DNA of 64,000 nt from CBFHMJ01 sp965656875. GTDB taxonomy: Bacteria; Pseudomonadota; Gammaproteobacteria; Enterobacterales; Alteromonadaceae. Positions 9,434-17,862 of the stretch are shown here, piece by piece. The stretch is from NCBI GenBank assembly GCA_965656875.1, contig CBFHMJ010000018.1, forward strand, positions 62,001 through 126,000, read 5' to 3'. The notes beneath the pieces are model-generated. The model searched no databases. It was not told where the DNA came from and saw nothing but the letters and a program-made list of their open reading frames with translations. The translations under genes were made by a program, and so were the position numbers. How positions within the stretch are numbered: the first letter of the stretch is position 1; the number at the start of each line of letters is the position of its first letter.

Positions 9434-9455
9434 ACCTCAATGATGTTCACTTGCC
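9425..9455. terminator. Perfect 11-bp hairpin at the end of convergent genes
   Basis: GGCAAGTGAAC at 9425-9435 pairs perfectly with GTTCACTTGCC at 9445-9455 around a 9-base loop. It overlaps the stop codon of the small membrane gene and lies 24 bases past the end of the convergent hydrolase gene. There is no strong T run, so termination is probable but not certain. Confidence 0.5.
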
Positions 9456-9478
9456 GGAAAGGCTTTCGAAAATCAATG

Positions 9479-10702
9479 CTACTTCTGTTTCCGTCTGAAC
9501 ATAACGATTACGCCCAACAAAATAAAAAATGCACCAATACCCGTGGGTAAAACAGTACTCGCTAACGCTTTGTTAAAGGATAGAAAATCCGGATAGCCCG
9601 TTTGCCACAAGGTCCACTCATAAGCCAGAGCTGATGCCAGATGATCGCCGCCAGTCGTCAATACGATAATGGCATCGCCATTGTCCGGATTAATGCGTAA
9701 CGTACTGTTAATAGCCGGGTCATTGGAACCATCGTGACCAAATACGACATCTCCACCGGTAGTAGGGGCATATAACATAGCGCCAGCTCCCCAGATGGCT
9801 GCACCTGCGGTGTAACCAAGCGGCTCACGTAATGTTTTCGTGCTGGCCTGGTGCACCTGATTGATCAGCGCTTTTGCAAACAGGGTTAAATCCGCTGCGC
9901 TGGCTGACAAGCCCGTTGCTGCATTGGAGGCGTAACGATAATAAGGCGCGGGATTGCCCGATTTGTCGTAAGACGTAGCAACGTGCGATAAATCCCCCAG
10001 ATAGTGATAACTGCTCTGTTTCATCTCCAGAGGATTAAAGACGGTTTGCTGCATCCAGTCGCTGAACGACATACCCGACACTTCTTCAATAATAAGCTCC
10101 AGGATCAAATATCCACCGCCAGAATAAGCCCATTCAGTGCCAGGTTCTTTTCCAACGACAATGGTTTTCGTACCTTGTGATGCCCGTGGGTTTGATAATG
10201 AAGCTTCCAGTGAGGGGACGGTTTCTTCTGCCTGATAATCACCAAATCCCAGCCCGTCGGTCAATCCAGCGGTGTGGGATAACAACTGACGTATAGTTAC
10301 TTTGCTGTTATCAAATTCGCTCTTGGGTAATTGCCAGCGAGTGAGATAGTCAGTAATCGGCTGATCTAAACTAATTTTTCCCGCATTAGCTAACTGAATA
10401 ACACCATAAGCACTAAAAAATTTACTCATGGACGCCAGCGGAAACACGGTGTTCTCATCTATTGCTTCTTTCTCGGTCGAGAATTTTTCATAGATCACAC
10501 TGCCATCTTCAAGCAGAACGACCGCAATACTACCTTGATGAGACGCGATCATTTTTTCTTCAATCACAGAGACAAAGGCCTGACGATCACCAGACGGCGC
10601 AACGGATGACAACCACCAGCCACTTAATCCGCCATAGGCGCTAACAGCCCCCCAGATAACCACCAAGCCAATGAAAACTAACGTTCCTTTAATCCATTTC
10701 AT
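9479..10702 (-). CDS. Serine beta-lactamase-fold hydrolase (class C/DD-peptidase-like), membrane-anchored
   Basis: A 407-residue member of the beta-lactamase family (penicillin-binding-protein-like, often esterases or peptidases rather than true beta-lactamases). The start at 10702 follows AAGGAG and gives an N-terminal membrane helix (residues 5-24). The nucleophile motif SMSK is at residues 91-94, the second motif is YSG in WAYSGGGY, and a HDG box takes the place of KTG. A C-terminal helix (GIGAFFILLGVIVMF) with a basic tail suggests a second membrane anchor, so the catalytic domain should face the periplasm. The physiological substrate cannot be inferred from the neighbours. Confidence 0.85.
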   Translation of the reverse strand: MKWIKGTLVFIGLVVIWGAVSAYGGLSGWWLSSVAPSGDRQAFVSVIEEKMIASHQGSIAVVLLEDGSVIYEKFSTEKEAIDENTVFPLASMSKFFSAYGVIQLANAGKISLDQPITDYLTRWQLPKSEFDNSKVTIRQLLSHTAGLTDGLGFGDYQAEETVPSLEASLSNPRASQGTKTIVVGKEPGTEWAYSGGGYLILELIIEEVSGMSFSDWMQQTVFNPLEMKQSSYHYLGDLSHVATSYDKSGNPAPYYRYASNAATGLSASAADLTLFAKALINQVHQASTKTLREPLGYTAGAAIWGAGAMLYAPTTGGDVVFGHDGSNDPAINSTLRINPDNGDAIIVLTTGGDHLASALAYEWTLWQTGYPDFLSFNKALASTVLPTGIGAFFILLGVIVMFRRKQK

Positions 10703-10865
10703 TGCAAACTCCTTAAAAAACAAGTTTTATTTGAGCCACAATATTAACAGACTATTAAAATGAACGTCCTTTAAGTACCTGATTTAAATATATTTACTGA
10801 CAGTTATCTGTAACGAAATGTTCAATGTGTGATGAAAGGAAGGGCTGGAAATAAGCTGCTTTTAA

Positions 10866-11231
10866 TTAGCGAGGCGGGATAACGGTCAGGCGAGAAAGCC
10901 CATACAACACACCCATACACATCACCACCAGTAGTATTTTCACCGCCACTATCGGCACCAGATAAATACTGATAGCAAAACTAATAACCGTCGCAATCAT
11001 CGCCCGCTTTTTATGCCCGGCTTCAATCCCCCGATGTTGCTCCCAGTTATGGATAATCCGCCCAAAAACTCGATGGTTCATCAACCACTGATGCGCCCTC
11101 TTGCTCGAACGGGCAAAACAAACCGCAGACAACAAAATAAATGGCGTAGTTGGCACCAGCGGCAGGAAAATACCAGCAATACCCGATATCAACGATAATA
11201 TTCCTGTGAGCATCAATATTATTTTTAACAT
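10866..11231 (-). CDS. YbaN/DUF454 family inner-membrane protein
   Basis: 121 residues with the features of the DUF454 (YbaN) family: an N-terminal helix with the conserved GIFLPLVPTTPFILLSA segment, an SSKRAHQWLMNH motif, and two further C-terminal helices. The length is normal for the family. The function of YbaN proteins is not established. It is the last ordinary chromosomal gene before the accessory block. Confidence 0.85.
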   Translation of the reverse strand: MLKIILMLTGILSLISGIAGIFLPLVPTTPFILLSAVCFARSSKRAHQWLMNHRVFGRIIHNWEQHRGIEAGHKKRAMIATVISFAISIYLVPIVAVKILLVVMCMGVLYGLSRLTVIPPR

Positions 11232-11675
11232 TCAGGTTCCGGTGTTGGTGGGGAAGTTTGTATTTTATTTAGTATTGCGAAGGTCAACAAGTAGCGGTTA
11301 GATTTTTAAAAATCGGTTGAAGAACGATAATTGTTTTCGACATCATTGGTGATGTGGATAGAAACTGCCGAGATTTATACAGTTTAATTATGATAGGTAT
11401 AAATTATCGTATTTATTATGTATATCTGCGCCCGGATGTATATAAAGAATAAAAATTTATCTATGGGTGAGAGGTGAGGGGCTTACTGGTATCACTAAGT
11501 TTTTCGGTGTTTAACGTGTTTACTGATGGTGTGGGGAAGTAATTAGTATTCTGGATCTGTAAGTATGAATCTTTTACAAGTAAATGAATTTTGTGGGGGA
11601 TAAATGATTTATCAGCTTAATCTTAATAGTCACCAGTTAAACGACGATTTATACAATTTACGGGGGTAATAGGTT
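11232..11675. other. AT-rich intergenic region at the left edge of the accessory island
   Basis: No gene is seen in these 444 AT-rich bases. They hold the promoter of the YbaN-like gene and the end of hipA. TATTCTGGATCTG at 11547-11559 matches 12 of 13 bases at the 3' end of yicC (18200-18212, same orientation), making it a candidate remnant of an attachment site. Confidence 0.4.
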
Positions 11676-12914
11676 CTAGTCGAGTATAAAGCAGTCCCTC
11701 AATAGCTCCCTTTCTTCTTTGCTGATGCCTGCTTGTTGGGCAAGAACCTCCCATTGTGAAACGGCTTTTAACAATCTTTGGTAGATGGCCTTGGTTTTAC
11801 TTTCAGTAACGTGAAAATACTCTGCAACGTCAAATGCTAAGTCAATCGAAAGCGCGTTGCTTACGTCATCAATATTAAGGTGTAGACCAGTGGCGTATAA
11901 CATAGGATTGATATCGTAAGCAGGAGATAGTCGCCAACCAGAGGGCTCCAGAATGAACCCATGATTTCTAAGATGATCATCACAATTAGATACCATGATA
12001 TTAAATAGTATTCTGGCCCAAAGTTGTTCAAGATCTGCCTGAGTATTCGAGCCGTGTTGGATCAGAAACTCAGCCAGCTCTAAGTAACTTGCCCCTTCAT
12101 CCTCACCATCAAAGTATTCTAGTTGAGTCATCGCAGAGCTGAAGTGTAGCCGATTCCCCGCTTCGGTACGGTCGAACCTTTTTGTTAAAAAAATATGATG
12201 TCTGCCAATGGCTTCAACTTTTGACTCAGCCATTTCGATGCCAGACTCTACGGCCATTTGATAAACAACGAATTCCCACAAGCCAATATCGTAATCATCG
12301 TGACGACTAGGAAACTTGGCTAACCACAAACTATCATCGTGATTTCTTATTGACGCCTTTGGCCTGGCCCCACCTAGTGAGGAACCCGGTGAGATCAGCA
12401 TATTGAGCCATTTCAGATAATCTGGATTATCTAAATCCGGAGTTTCTTCGATTTTGTTGGCGGCATGTTGTAGCTCGGGTAAGCTGGTTATTGCGGGTGC
12501 TGACAGCTCATGGCTATCGTCTAAAAATGGACCCGTTGGCGATGTACAAAAGCGCAGCGCTCCCATGCGAAATGAATCGTGAACACCTAATAAGTAATCC
12601 GTCTCGTATAGGTTTTTTGCTCGCCGTTTTTCTTGTCTGGCAATCACTGCTTCTCTGCGTTGCATTAACAATCGGCCCCAGCGATCAGGGCATGAGTCGA
12701 GAAATGTTTTGAAATTCTTATCGCCCTGCGCGTGTTGTTCGCCAACGAATAGTTTTAAAGAGGGGTCAATTTGGCGAACATAATCGGAAGTTAGCCATGT
12801 CTCGTCATAACTAAAGCTAAAATGTTCTTTGCCTCTAATTTCTGACGATCGTAATGCGCCAACTAATATCGAGTCGGTTGACTCAGTCCAATCAGCATAA
12901 ACGTAGATTTCCAT
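11676..12914 (-). CDS. hipA: HipA-family serine/threonine kinase toxin
   Basis: A 412-residue HipA protein, close to the usual ~440. The N-terminal subdomain (IYVYADWTESTDSILVGAL) is followed by the glycine-rich SSLGGARPKA motif, the ATP-binding lysine in WLAKFPS, a KRFDRT segment, the catalytic loop SNCDDHLRNHGF and the metal-binding AYDINP motif. Family members phosphorylate cellular targets (GltX in E. coli HipA) to arrest translation and promote dormancy; the target here is not known. All key kinase residues appear present. The gene lies 12 bases after hipB and is presumably co-transcribed and neutralised by it. Confidence 0.93.
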   Translation of the reverse strand: MEIYVYADWTESTDSILVGALRSSEIRGKEHFSFSYDETWLTSDYVRQIDPSLKLFVGEQHAQGDKNFKTFLDSCPDRWGRLLMQRREAVIARQEKRRAKNLYETDYLLGVHDSFRMGALRFCTSPTGPFLDDSHELSAPAITSLPELQHAANKIEETPDLDNPDYLKWLNMLISPGSSLGGARPKASIRNHDDSLWLAKFPSRHDDYDIGLWEFVVYQMAVESGIEMAESKVEAIGRHHIFLTKRFDRTEAGNRLHFSSAMTQLEYFDGEDEGASYLELAEFLIQHGSNTQADLEQLWARILFNIMVSNCDDHLRNHGFILEPSGWRLSPAYDINPMLYATGLHLNIDDVSNALSIDLAFDVAEYFHVTESKTKAIYQRLLKAVSQWEVLAQQAGISKEERELLRDCFILD

Positions 12915-12926
12915 AATGCGACACTC

Positions 12927-13241
12927 TTATTTTTTTTTCAGCAATTGGATGTCTTGCAGCTTTCTTCCCAGCTCGTCATCAAAGGCGACTTTGGCCAGGT
13001 CTTCCAAGAGACCTAAACAGGCTAATACGTTGACATAGTGACCAAGCGAAACGGAAGGATCGCCCTTTAGGATTTTTCGTAACGTTGGTTTAGACAGCCC
13101 CGTTCTTTCGTGCAGCATTTCTTGGGTAATGCCGCGTCGCTTCATCGCCAGAGTTAAGTTCTCGCCCAGGATGCTTAACACCTTTTTGTGCTTTGGAAAA
13201 ACGACAGCGGTGCGTTTTGCTGTTGATTTGATGGTATTCAT
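12927..13241 (-). CDS. hipB: HipB-family antitoxin, XRE-type repressor
   Basis: A 104-residue protein with a Cro/CI-type helix-turn-helix (LTLAMKRRGITQEMLHERTGLSKPTLRKIL split over residues ~30-60). It precedes hipA by 12 bases on the same strand, the standard antitoxin-first order. HipB-type proteins bind and inhibit HipA and repress their own promoter. Four GTGAAAcTATA-like boxes directly upstream are the probable autoregulatory operators. The C-terminus is lysine-rich. Confidence 0.9.
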   Translation of the reverse strand: MNTIKSTAKRTAVVFPKHKKVLSILGENLTLAMKRRGITQEMLHERTGLSKPTLRKILKGDPSVSLGHYVNVLACLGLLEDLAKVAFDDELGRKLQDIQLLKKK

Positions 13242-13390
13242 AGTGAAACTATATTTTCTTAAATATTTAGATAGTGAAAGTATAGCTTCACTTTTTATTT
13301 TGAGTAAAGTGACTATTTGATATGGTCAAACAGGTCAAAGTGAAACTATATTTTCATTTTTAATCAGATAAAGAAGTTATAGTTTCACAT
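13240..13390. promoter_or_regulatory. hipBA promoter with four operator-like boxes
   Basis: The box GTGAAAcTATA occurs at 13243-13253, 13274-13284 and 13340-13350, and inverted at 13378-13388. The copy at 13274-13291 is a near-palindrome, GTGAAAGTATAGCTTCAC. The first box abuts the hipB start codon. The arrangement fits cooperative autorepression by HipB; the sequence differs from the E. coli HipB operator (TATCCN8GGATA). Confidence 0.65.
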
Positions 13391-13680
13391 TCATTCTTTG
13401 CCTCGCACTTCAGGTGTTGTAACACACCTCTTACCCCTTGGGCTTTTGGGGCAAACTCCTAACTGAACTTAACAGATCAGTGAGGAAGCAACCGACCACA
13501 GCGCAAAGTCAGTATTCCCGTAAATTGCCAGCGTACCAACAGCCAGCATCGAACGAATAACAAATATGCTCAATTATTTGGTTTTAACTCAAATAAGTTG
13601 AGAATAATCATAATAGTGGTAGGGTAAGCAACAGTAATAAAGTCCCCATTTTATGGTTGAGAAAACACCGTGGAGAGAGC
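13391..13680. other. Intergenic region between hipBA and the relic HTH gene
   Basis: Nothing coding was recognised in this stretch. It contains imperfect inverted repeats near 13412-13430 and an AT-rich part at 13560-13620 that may serve as a promoter for the rightward genes. Confidence 0.35.
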
Positions 13681-13878
13681 ATGATCCGCTGCCACATGGC
13701 CCGATTAATGGGTGAGAGAAAAATGCGCATTAGCGATGTGATGCGTGAAACCGGCCTCAGCCGTACCACCGTCACGCTACTGTTGGTTGTTCCCTACCAC
13801 ACGCCAGTACACGACAGCGCCTGGCCGCATGGCAAAGAAAGGCGACATATTATTAAGCGTTCGTGCACCAGTAGGTGA
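13681..13878 (+). pseudogene. Truncated YozG-like XRE regulator
   Basis: The ATG at 13681 follows GGAGAGAGC and encodes ~34 residues that match the start of small Cro/CI-type regulators (MARLMGERKMRISDVMRETG then LSRTTVTLL). At about 13783, where YKE and the rest of the ~70-residue helix-turn-helix protein is expected, the sequence changes abruptly and becomes the out-of-frame start of the hsdS relic. The remaining codons to 13878 are read out of frame and are probably meaningless. Such small regulators often sit beside restriction-modification genes. Confidence 0.7.
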
Positions 13879-14218
13879 TATGAATATTGCTAATACCGAC
13901 TGCTGTATTGGTCGAAGTTTAGCAGCATTAAATAGCAAAACTGGCTCTGACGGTTTTCTGTTTTATGTGATGAAGTATTTCAAACAGATTTTTGACCGTC
14001 GAAACTCCGAAGGTACAACCTTTGGCTCTATCACAAAAAACGATTTGCATTCACTGACACTTGCTTATCCAACTTCGGATTTGCTCAAAAAGTATGATGA
14101 GATCGTTACGAATTACAACAAAATGATATTTGAGCGAAGCCTCGAAAATAGAGAGCTAATAGCTCTCCGAGACTGGCTTCTTCCCATGCTAATGAACGGC
14201 CAGGTAACAGTAAAATGA
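13790..14218 (+). pseudogene. hsdS: Type I restriction specificity subunit, C-terminal relic
   Basis: The frame 13829-14218 encodes the last ~130 residues of an HsdS protein: MAKKGDILLSVRAPVGDMNI, the CCIGRSLAALN segment, GTTFGSITKNDLHSL, and a coiled-coil end ELIALRDWLLPMLMNGQV. Intact HsdS is ~400 residues with two target-recognition domains; here only part of the second remains and no start belongs to it. No hsdM or hsdR is in the window, so it cannot form a working enzyme. Its stop codon overlaps the start of kwaA. Confidence 0.85.
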
Positions 14219-14772
14219 TTAATACTGCGTTTCGGGTCTTACTCACCGCCAATGCCACATCACTACTGGTGATTATCTTTTTGGTGCAGAAAGGAATCAC
14301 GATGGGCCAATTATTCGGTGGTCTGGATTGTTTAAGTTGGACAGTTAAACTTCCGAACGCAGTCTCTTATTTGTTTTATTTGACAATTCCCATTCTATCG
14401 ACGGGATTGAGCATTTGGCTAAGTAAATACTTAGGTAAAGACGAGTTCAAAGCGGGTGAAGTTATCAGTATTGAACATGCCAACAACAGCTTTCTACCTA
14501 GCTATTTGGGCTACTTTTTTGTGGCGTTGAGCATAGGCAACTGGGAAACCCTGTGGTTTGTGTATGGGGTGTTGTTCATATTCACTTTCCTGTCGCAGGC
14601 ACTCTACTTTAATCCACTGTTTTTATTGTTTGGTTATGAGTTTTACAACATCACAACTAAAAACGGCACAGCTATTTTTCTGATTAGTAAAGCGCGCTAT
14701 AAAAAGCCTGATGACATTCAAATATCGTTGGCTTATCGAATTAATAATTATACTTTTATCGAGCAAGAATAA
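14215..14772 (+). CDS. kwaA: Kiwa anti-phage system membrane protein KwaA
   Basis: A 185-residue protein with four hydrophobic segments (near residues 8-25, 50-70, 95-115 and 118-140) and a cytoplasmic-looking C-terminal tail (FYNITTKNGTAIFLISKARY). Size, topology and the immediately following kwaB identify it as KwaA, the membrane component of the two-gene Kiwa defence system described from defence islands. KwaA is thought to sense phage attack at the membrane and act with KwaB. The start ATG overlaps the hsdS relic stop by 4 bases, and the stop overlaps the kwaB start by one base (TAATG), so the two are translationally linked. Confidence 0.82.
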   Translation: MINTAFRVLLTANATSLLVIIFLVQKGITMGQLFGGLDCLSWTVKLPNAVSYLFYLTIPILSTGLSIWLSKYLGKDEFKAGEVISIEHANNSFLPSYLGYFFVALSIGNWETLWFVYGVLFIFTFLSQALYFNPLFLLFGYEFYNITTKNGTAIFLISKARYKKPDDIQISLAYRINNYTFIEQE

Positions 14773-15608
14773 TGATGAACCATATACTGGCACACATAAA
14801 AACAAGAGCAAAAAAACGCATTTTTAAATTAGTTTCCAATCAATCTCTATTTGATTCAGTTACCGTCGATTTAACTACCTGTGTGCCATACAACCCAGAC
14901 CATAACCTCGATGAAGATGCATGGTTCAAAATTGAAAGCTTTAGCAGCCAAGCGTTCTGTATTGACCTTTTGCAGAAGGTATTCGATTCAAAAGACTACG
15001 ATGACTTATCTAAAGATAATTTTTCAAAAATTGCCTATTTATTTGCTATTCAGGGCGATGATTTTTATTTTCAAAAAATAACCCCTAGCCTTTTTGTTAA
15101 GCGCAAAACACTGGTGTTTGGTGAAACGGCTGAGCTTGAAAAAAGTCAAACGCGCTTGGTAATTAATGCCTTACCTGATGCAGTGTATTTCAAAGCAGCA
15201 GATACTTTGATATTCAAAAACCTGGCAACAATTTCAAGTATATTTAAAGGCATAGATGAACTGTACAAGGAAGCGACAAAAGAAGAAGTTGAACAGTTCT
15301 TAGACGAGTCATTTATAGAACTGAGCAACAATTACAGCGTTGAAAAAGTTTCAAAGCCAAATCGAAAACGAATTGGTCTTGCAATGAAAACACTGGACGG
15401 AATGTCAGTCGATGATAAAACCAATATGCTTGAATACATAGATGGATACTGCGAGCAAAAACTTAAATTCGACCAACAGAATCAAAAGTTTGAAATATCA
15501 ACTGATGAAGACTTGAAATTGTTGGTTTACGGCATAGAACAGCGCTTTTATACCACCCCCTTTGGGAATGAAAAGCGCTGTGCTAATTCTGTCACGACAA
15601 TGGGTTAA
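14772..15608 (+). CDS. kwaB: Kiwa anti-phage system protein KwaB (DUF4868)
   Basis: A 278-residue DUF4868 protein. The central family region is clear: RLVINALPDAVYFKAADTLI, then FKNLATISSIFKGIDELYKE and ATKEEVEQFL; the end YGIEQRFYTTPFGNEKR is also family-like. KwaB is the soluble, nucleic-acid-directed partner of KwaA that limits phage replication. The protein is somewhat shorter than the ~315-residue E. coli form but shows no internal break. It overlaps kwaA by one base and is followed after 12 bases by the next island gene, suggesting one transcript. Confidence 0.85.
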   Translation: MMNHILAHIKTRAKKRIFKLVSNQSLFDSVTVDLTTCVPYNPDHNLDEDAWFKIESFSSQAFCIDLLQKVFDSKDYDDLSKDNFSKIAYLFAIQGDDFYFQKITPSLFVKRKTLVFGETAELEKSQTRLVINALPDAVYFKAADTLIFKNLATISSIFKGIDELYKEATKEEVEQFLDESFIELSNNYSVEKVSKPNRKRIGLAMKTLDGMSVDDKTNMLEYIDGYCEQKLKFDQQNQKFEISTDEDLKLLVYGIEQRFYTTPFGNEKRCANSVTTMG

Positions 15609-15620
15609 GGAGTATGTAGC

Positions 15621-16634
15621 ATGGCTAAAGACCTAACTGCATCATCACATGACCGCCAAAATATCCTTAACAACCGCTACGCACTGCAACAAGCCGAGCA
15701 GCACTTAGGTTTGGGCGGTGTGACCTTTGAAGGGGAAACGGTATTTACCAAGGCCTAGGAAGTGTCACTTTATGAGGTTACTGGCCGTACTATTGAACGT
15801 TATCTTGCCAGCCATGAAGACGAATTAAAAAGCAACGGTTATCAAATTTTAAAAGGTAAAAAATTAAGAAAATTCAAAGGGGTAATAAGTGGTACCGACA
15901 TCAATGACGGTACCAAAACAAGTGTGTTGGGTTTGTTCAGTTTTCGAGCTGTACTAAACCTGGGAATGTTACTAACAGAAAGTGAGCCCGCACGCCTTTT
16001 GCGTTCACGTCTGCTGGATATTGTCTTGGATGTAATGGCCGAGCGCGCTGGTGGTCATACCAAGTTTATAAATCAGCGTGATGAAAATTACCTTGTCTCT
16101 GCTCTGCAAGAAGAAAACTACCGCCGTCAGTTCACCGATGCATTGGATAAGTATGTAGAGGTCAATAAATGGACGTATGGACGCTTTACTAACCTCATAT
16201 ATCAAAGCATTTTTCATGAAAACGCGACTGAATATAAAAAAGTTTTAAACCTGGCAACGAAAACCAATATCCGTGAGACCCTATATTCAGAAGTACTTAA
16301 TGTGATTGCTAGTTACGAATCAGGTATTGCTCATGAACTAGAGCAAGCTAGCAATAAATTAGGCCGCAAGCTTTCGCAGAAAGAGGCGGAGAGCCTGTTT
16401 GCGAGTTTCGAAAGCCATCCTCTGTTTAAACCACTGATTTTGGATGCCAGAACTAAAATGGCCAGTCGCGATTTGTGCTTCCGTGACGCCTTGTATGAAA
16501 AGCTGGACGCTTCTATTCAATCGGTCCCCGAAGCTGATTTTGATCGCTTCTTGGGTGAAAAGAGCCGTTCTTTGGAAGAGCAATTGAGTGATCCAGAAAC
16601 ATTGGCCGTACTCAAACGTTTGAAAGATCGATAA
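15621..16634 (+). pseudogene. RM-associated DNA-binding protein gene with an in-frame amber codon
   Basis: A well-preceded ATG at 15621 (AAGGAG 7 bases downstream of the kwaB stop) opens a 45-codon frame ending at TAG 15756-15758; the same frame continues without further stops to 16634. Read through, the product would be ~337 residues with a winged/HTH-like segment (VTGRTIERYLASHEDELKSN) near the amber site. The TAG probably replaces CAG (Gln). A GTG at 15762, three bases after the amber codon, could restart translation to give 290 residues lacking the N-terminus. Proteins of this type are common next to doc/rhuM genes inside type I RM loci; the precise role is unknown. Confidence 0.75.
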
Positions 16635-16642
16635 GCAAAGAC

Positions 16643-17007
16643 ATGGGCTTACGATTCTTCTATTTCGATATAGCGCATGCGATTAGCGTTCACGATTGGA
16701 TCATAGAGCATTCTGGTGGGCTAGCAGGCACCAAGGACGTTGGTCAGTTAGCAAGCCCGTTAGAGCATATACAAAATGACTGGTATTACCCAGAAATGGA
16801 GGACAAACTGACTCACTTGGTATTCTCCATTAATAAAAACCATGCTTTTAATGATGGTAACAAACGATCATCGTTGGTGTTGCAGATAACGTGATCGACA
16901 AGGATCTATTACGTCAGATCATCAGCTCAATTCTTTATGACGACGATTATCCAGAGTCGGTTAAGCTGGCTATATTTGAAGCGATCGAAGCCGCTAAAGA
17001 TTACTAA
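16643..17007 (+). pseudogene. doc: Doc/Fic-type death-on-curing toxin gene with internal deletion
   Basis: The first 79 codons encode a Doc-like protein with the conserved active-site motif HAFNDGNKR. At about 16870-16880 the frame changes: the remaining C-terminal part (ADNVIDKDLLRQIISSILYD ... AIEAAKDY, stop at 17005-17007) is in the next frame, and the stretch normally between these parts is missing. The simplest reading is a deletion of some tens of bases that also shifts frame. In frame, translation ends at 16894 with 83 residues. Without the C-terminal helices it is probably inactive. It starts 8 bases after the preceding gene. Confidence 0.78.
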
Positions 17008-17684
17008 CAATTTCGTGGATCATCACAAGATGGTACGAATATATGGCCATTTAGCATTGTTAATATTAAAATCACACCAGCAGCACCAGGTTTATCTGGT
17101 AGCTGATCACTTTGCAGTTTCGTTTTTGACTCTCTTTTCTCAAACCTCTCAGTAATAACCCCGTACATGATTTGCCCATTTGCTCCGGCGAACTGGGCAG
17201 GCAAAAGCCGCGGTTTTGCTGTTTGGGGGCAAGGTAGTGCGCTTTCCTGTTTTAGATAAAGGCGAGATGCACTAAAAAATACAGGCGTTGGCGGGGGCGT
17301 TTGCTTGCAATCCTCTGGTTTGAATTGTGCCATCCACATATGCTGGTAACAAAACCAACCCGCCTTGCGCGTGACTATCAACCTCAGGCAAAGGTAGCCA
17401 ATCACAGATAACACAGCATCTAAATTGTAATGATCAAGTAGCCTTTCCACTTCACTTGCGCCTTCCAGAGCAACTATTCGGAATTTCCGAATAGTTGCAT
17501 CAGGTTCTAACTCACCTTCCTCATAAATATTTTTTAGATGCTCGTTGATGGTTGGAGGTGAGCGCTCAAATAGCTCAGCAATTTGTTTCTGAGTTAACCA
17601 AAGTGAATCCTCTTGCATGAGAATTTGAAGACGGGTTTTTCCATCGTTTGCAGTAAACATTGCAAGAGGTAGGTGTTGAGCCAT
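17004..17684 (-). pseudogene. rhuM: Truncated RhuM-family protein
   Basis: The first ~95 residues are typical of RhuM: GKTRLQILMQEDSLWLTQKQ, IAELFERSPPTINEHLKNIY, EEGELEPDATIRKFRIV, LLDHYNLDAVLSV. After LSV, where GYRVRS is expected, the sequence becomes unrelated (about 17405). RhuM proteins, often found inside type I restriction loci and pathogenicity islands, carry a winged-helix-like N-terminal domain and have no settled biochemical role. The full frame runs 226 codons but only 17415-17684 is recognisable. It points toward doc, consistent with a scrambled RM cassette. Confidence 0.75.
17008..17414. other. Unassigned filler between doc and rhuM relics
   Basis: The minus-strand frame of the rhuM relic stays open across this region but its codons (…KPEDCKQTPPPTPVFF…) do not resemble RhuM or any protein I recognise, and no other frame gives a convincing gene. 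It is GC-richer than its surroundings and probably derives from another, deleted gene. Confidence 0.4.
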
Positions 17685-17862
17685 TTAATATCTTTAATTG
17701 AACTGAAGTAAACAGGTCATATTGACTTGAATGTTACTGTTTCTGTACCTGTTGTGTGGCTAAAATACTTTTTATTCCTATGCACTTCTCGCCATGAAAG
17801 ACGGGCTGAATTTGAAAGGTGATTACCTACGCCGCTAACTATCTAAGATAGAGTCAGAACCA

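Noticed and set aside
9479..10702. True class C beta-lactamase (antibiotic resistance)
   Set aside because: It has HDG instead of KTG, YSG instead of YxN, and two membrane anchors, which fit the wider esterase/DD-peptidase-like group rather than AmpC.
13391..17700. CRISPR array or transposon in the accessory island
   Set aside because: No regularly spaced repeats and no transposase, integrase or terminal inverted repeats were found; the repeats near 13243-13388 are operator-like and unevenly spaced.
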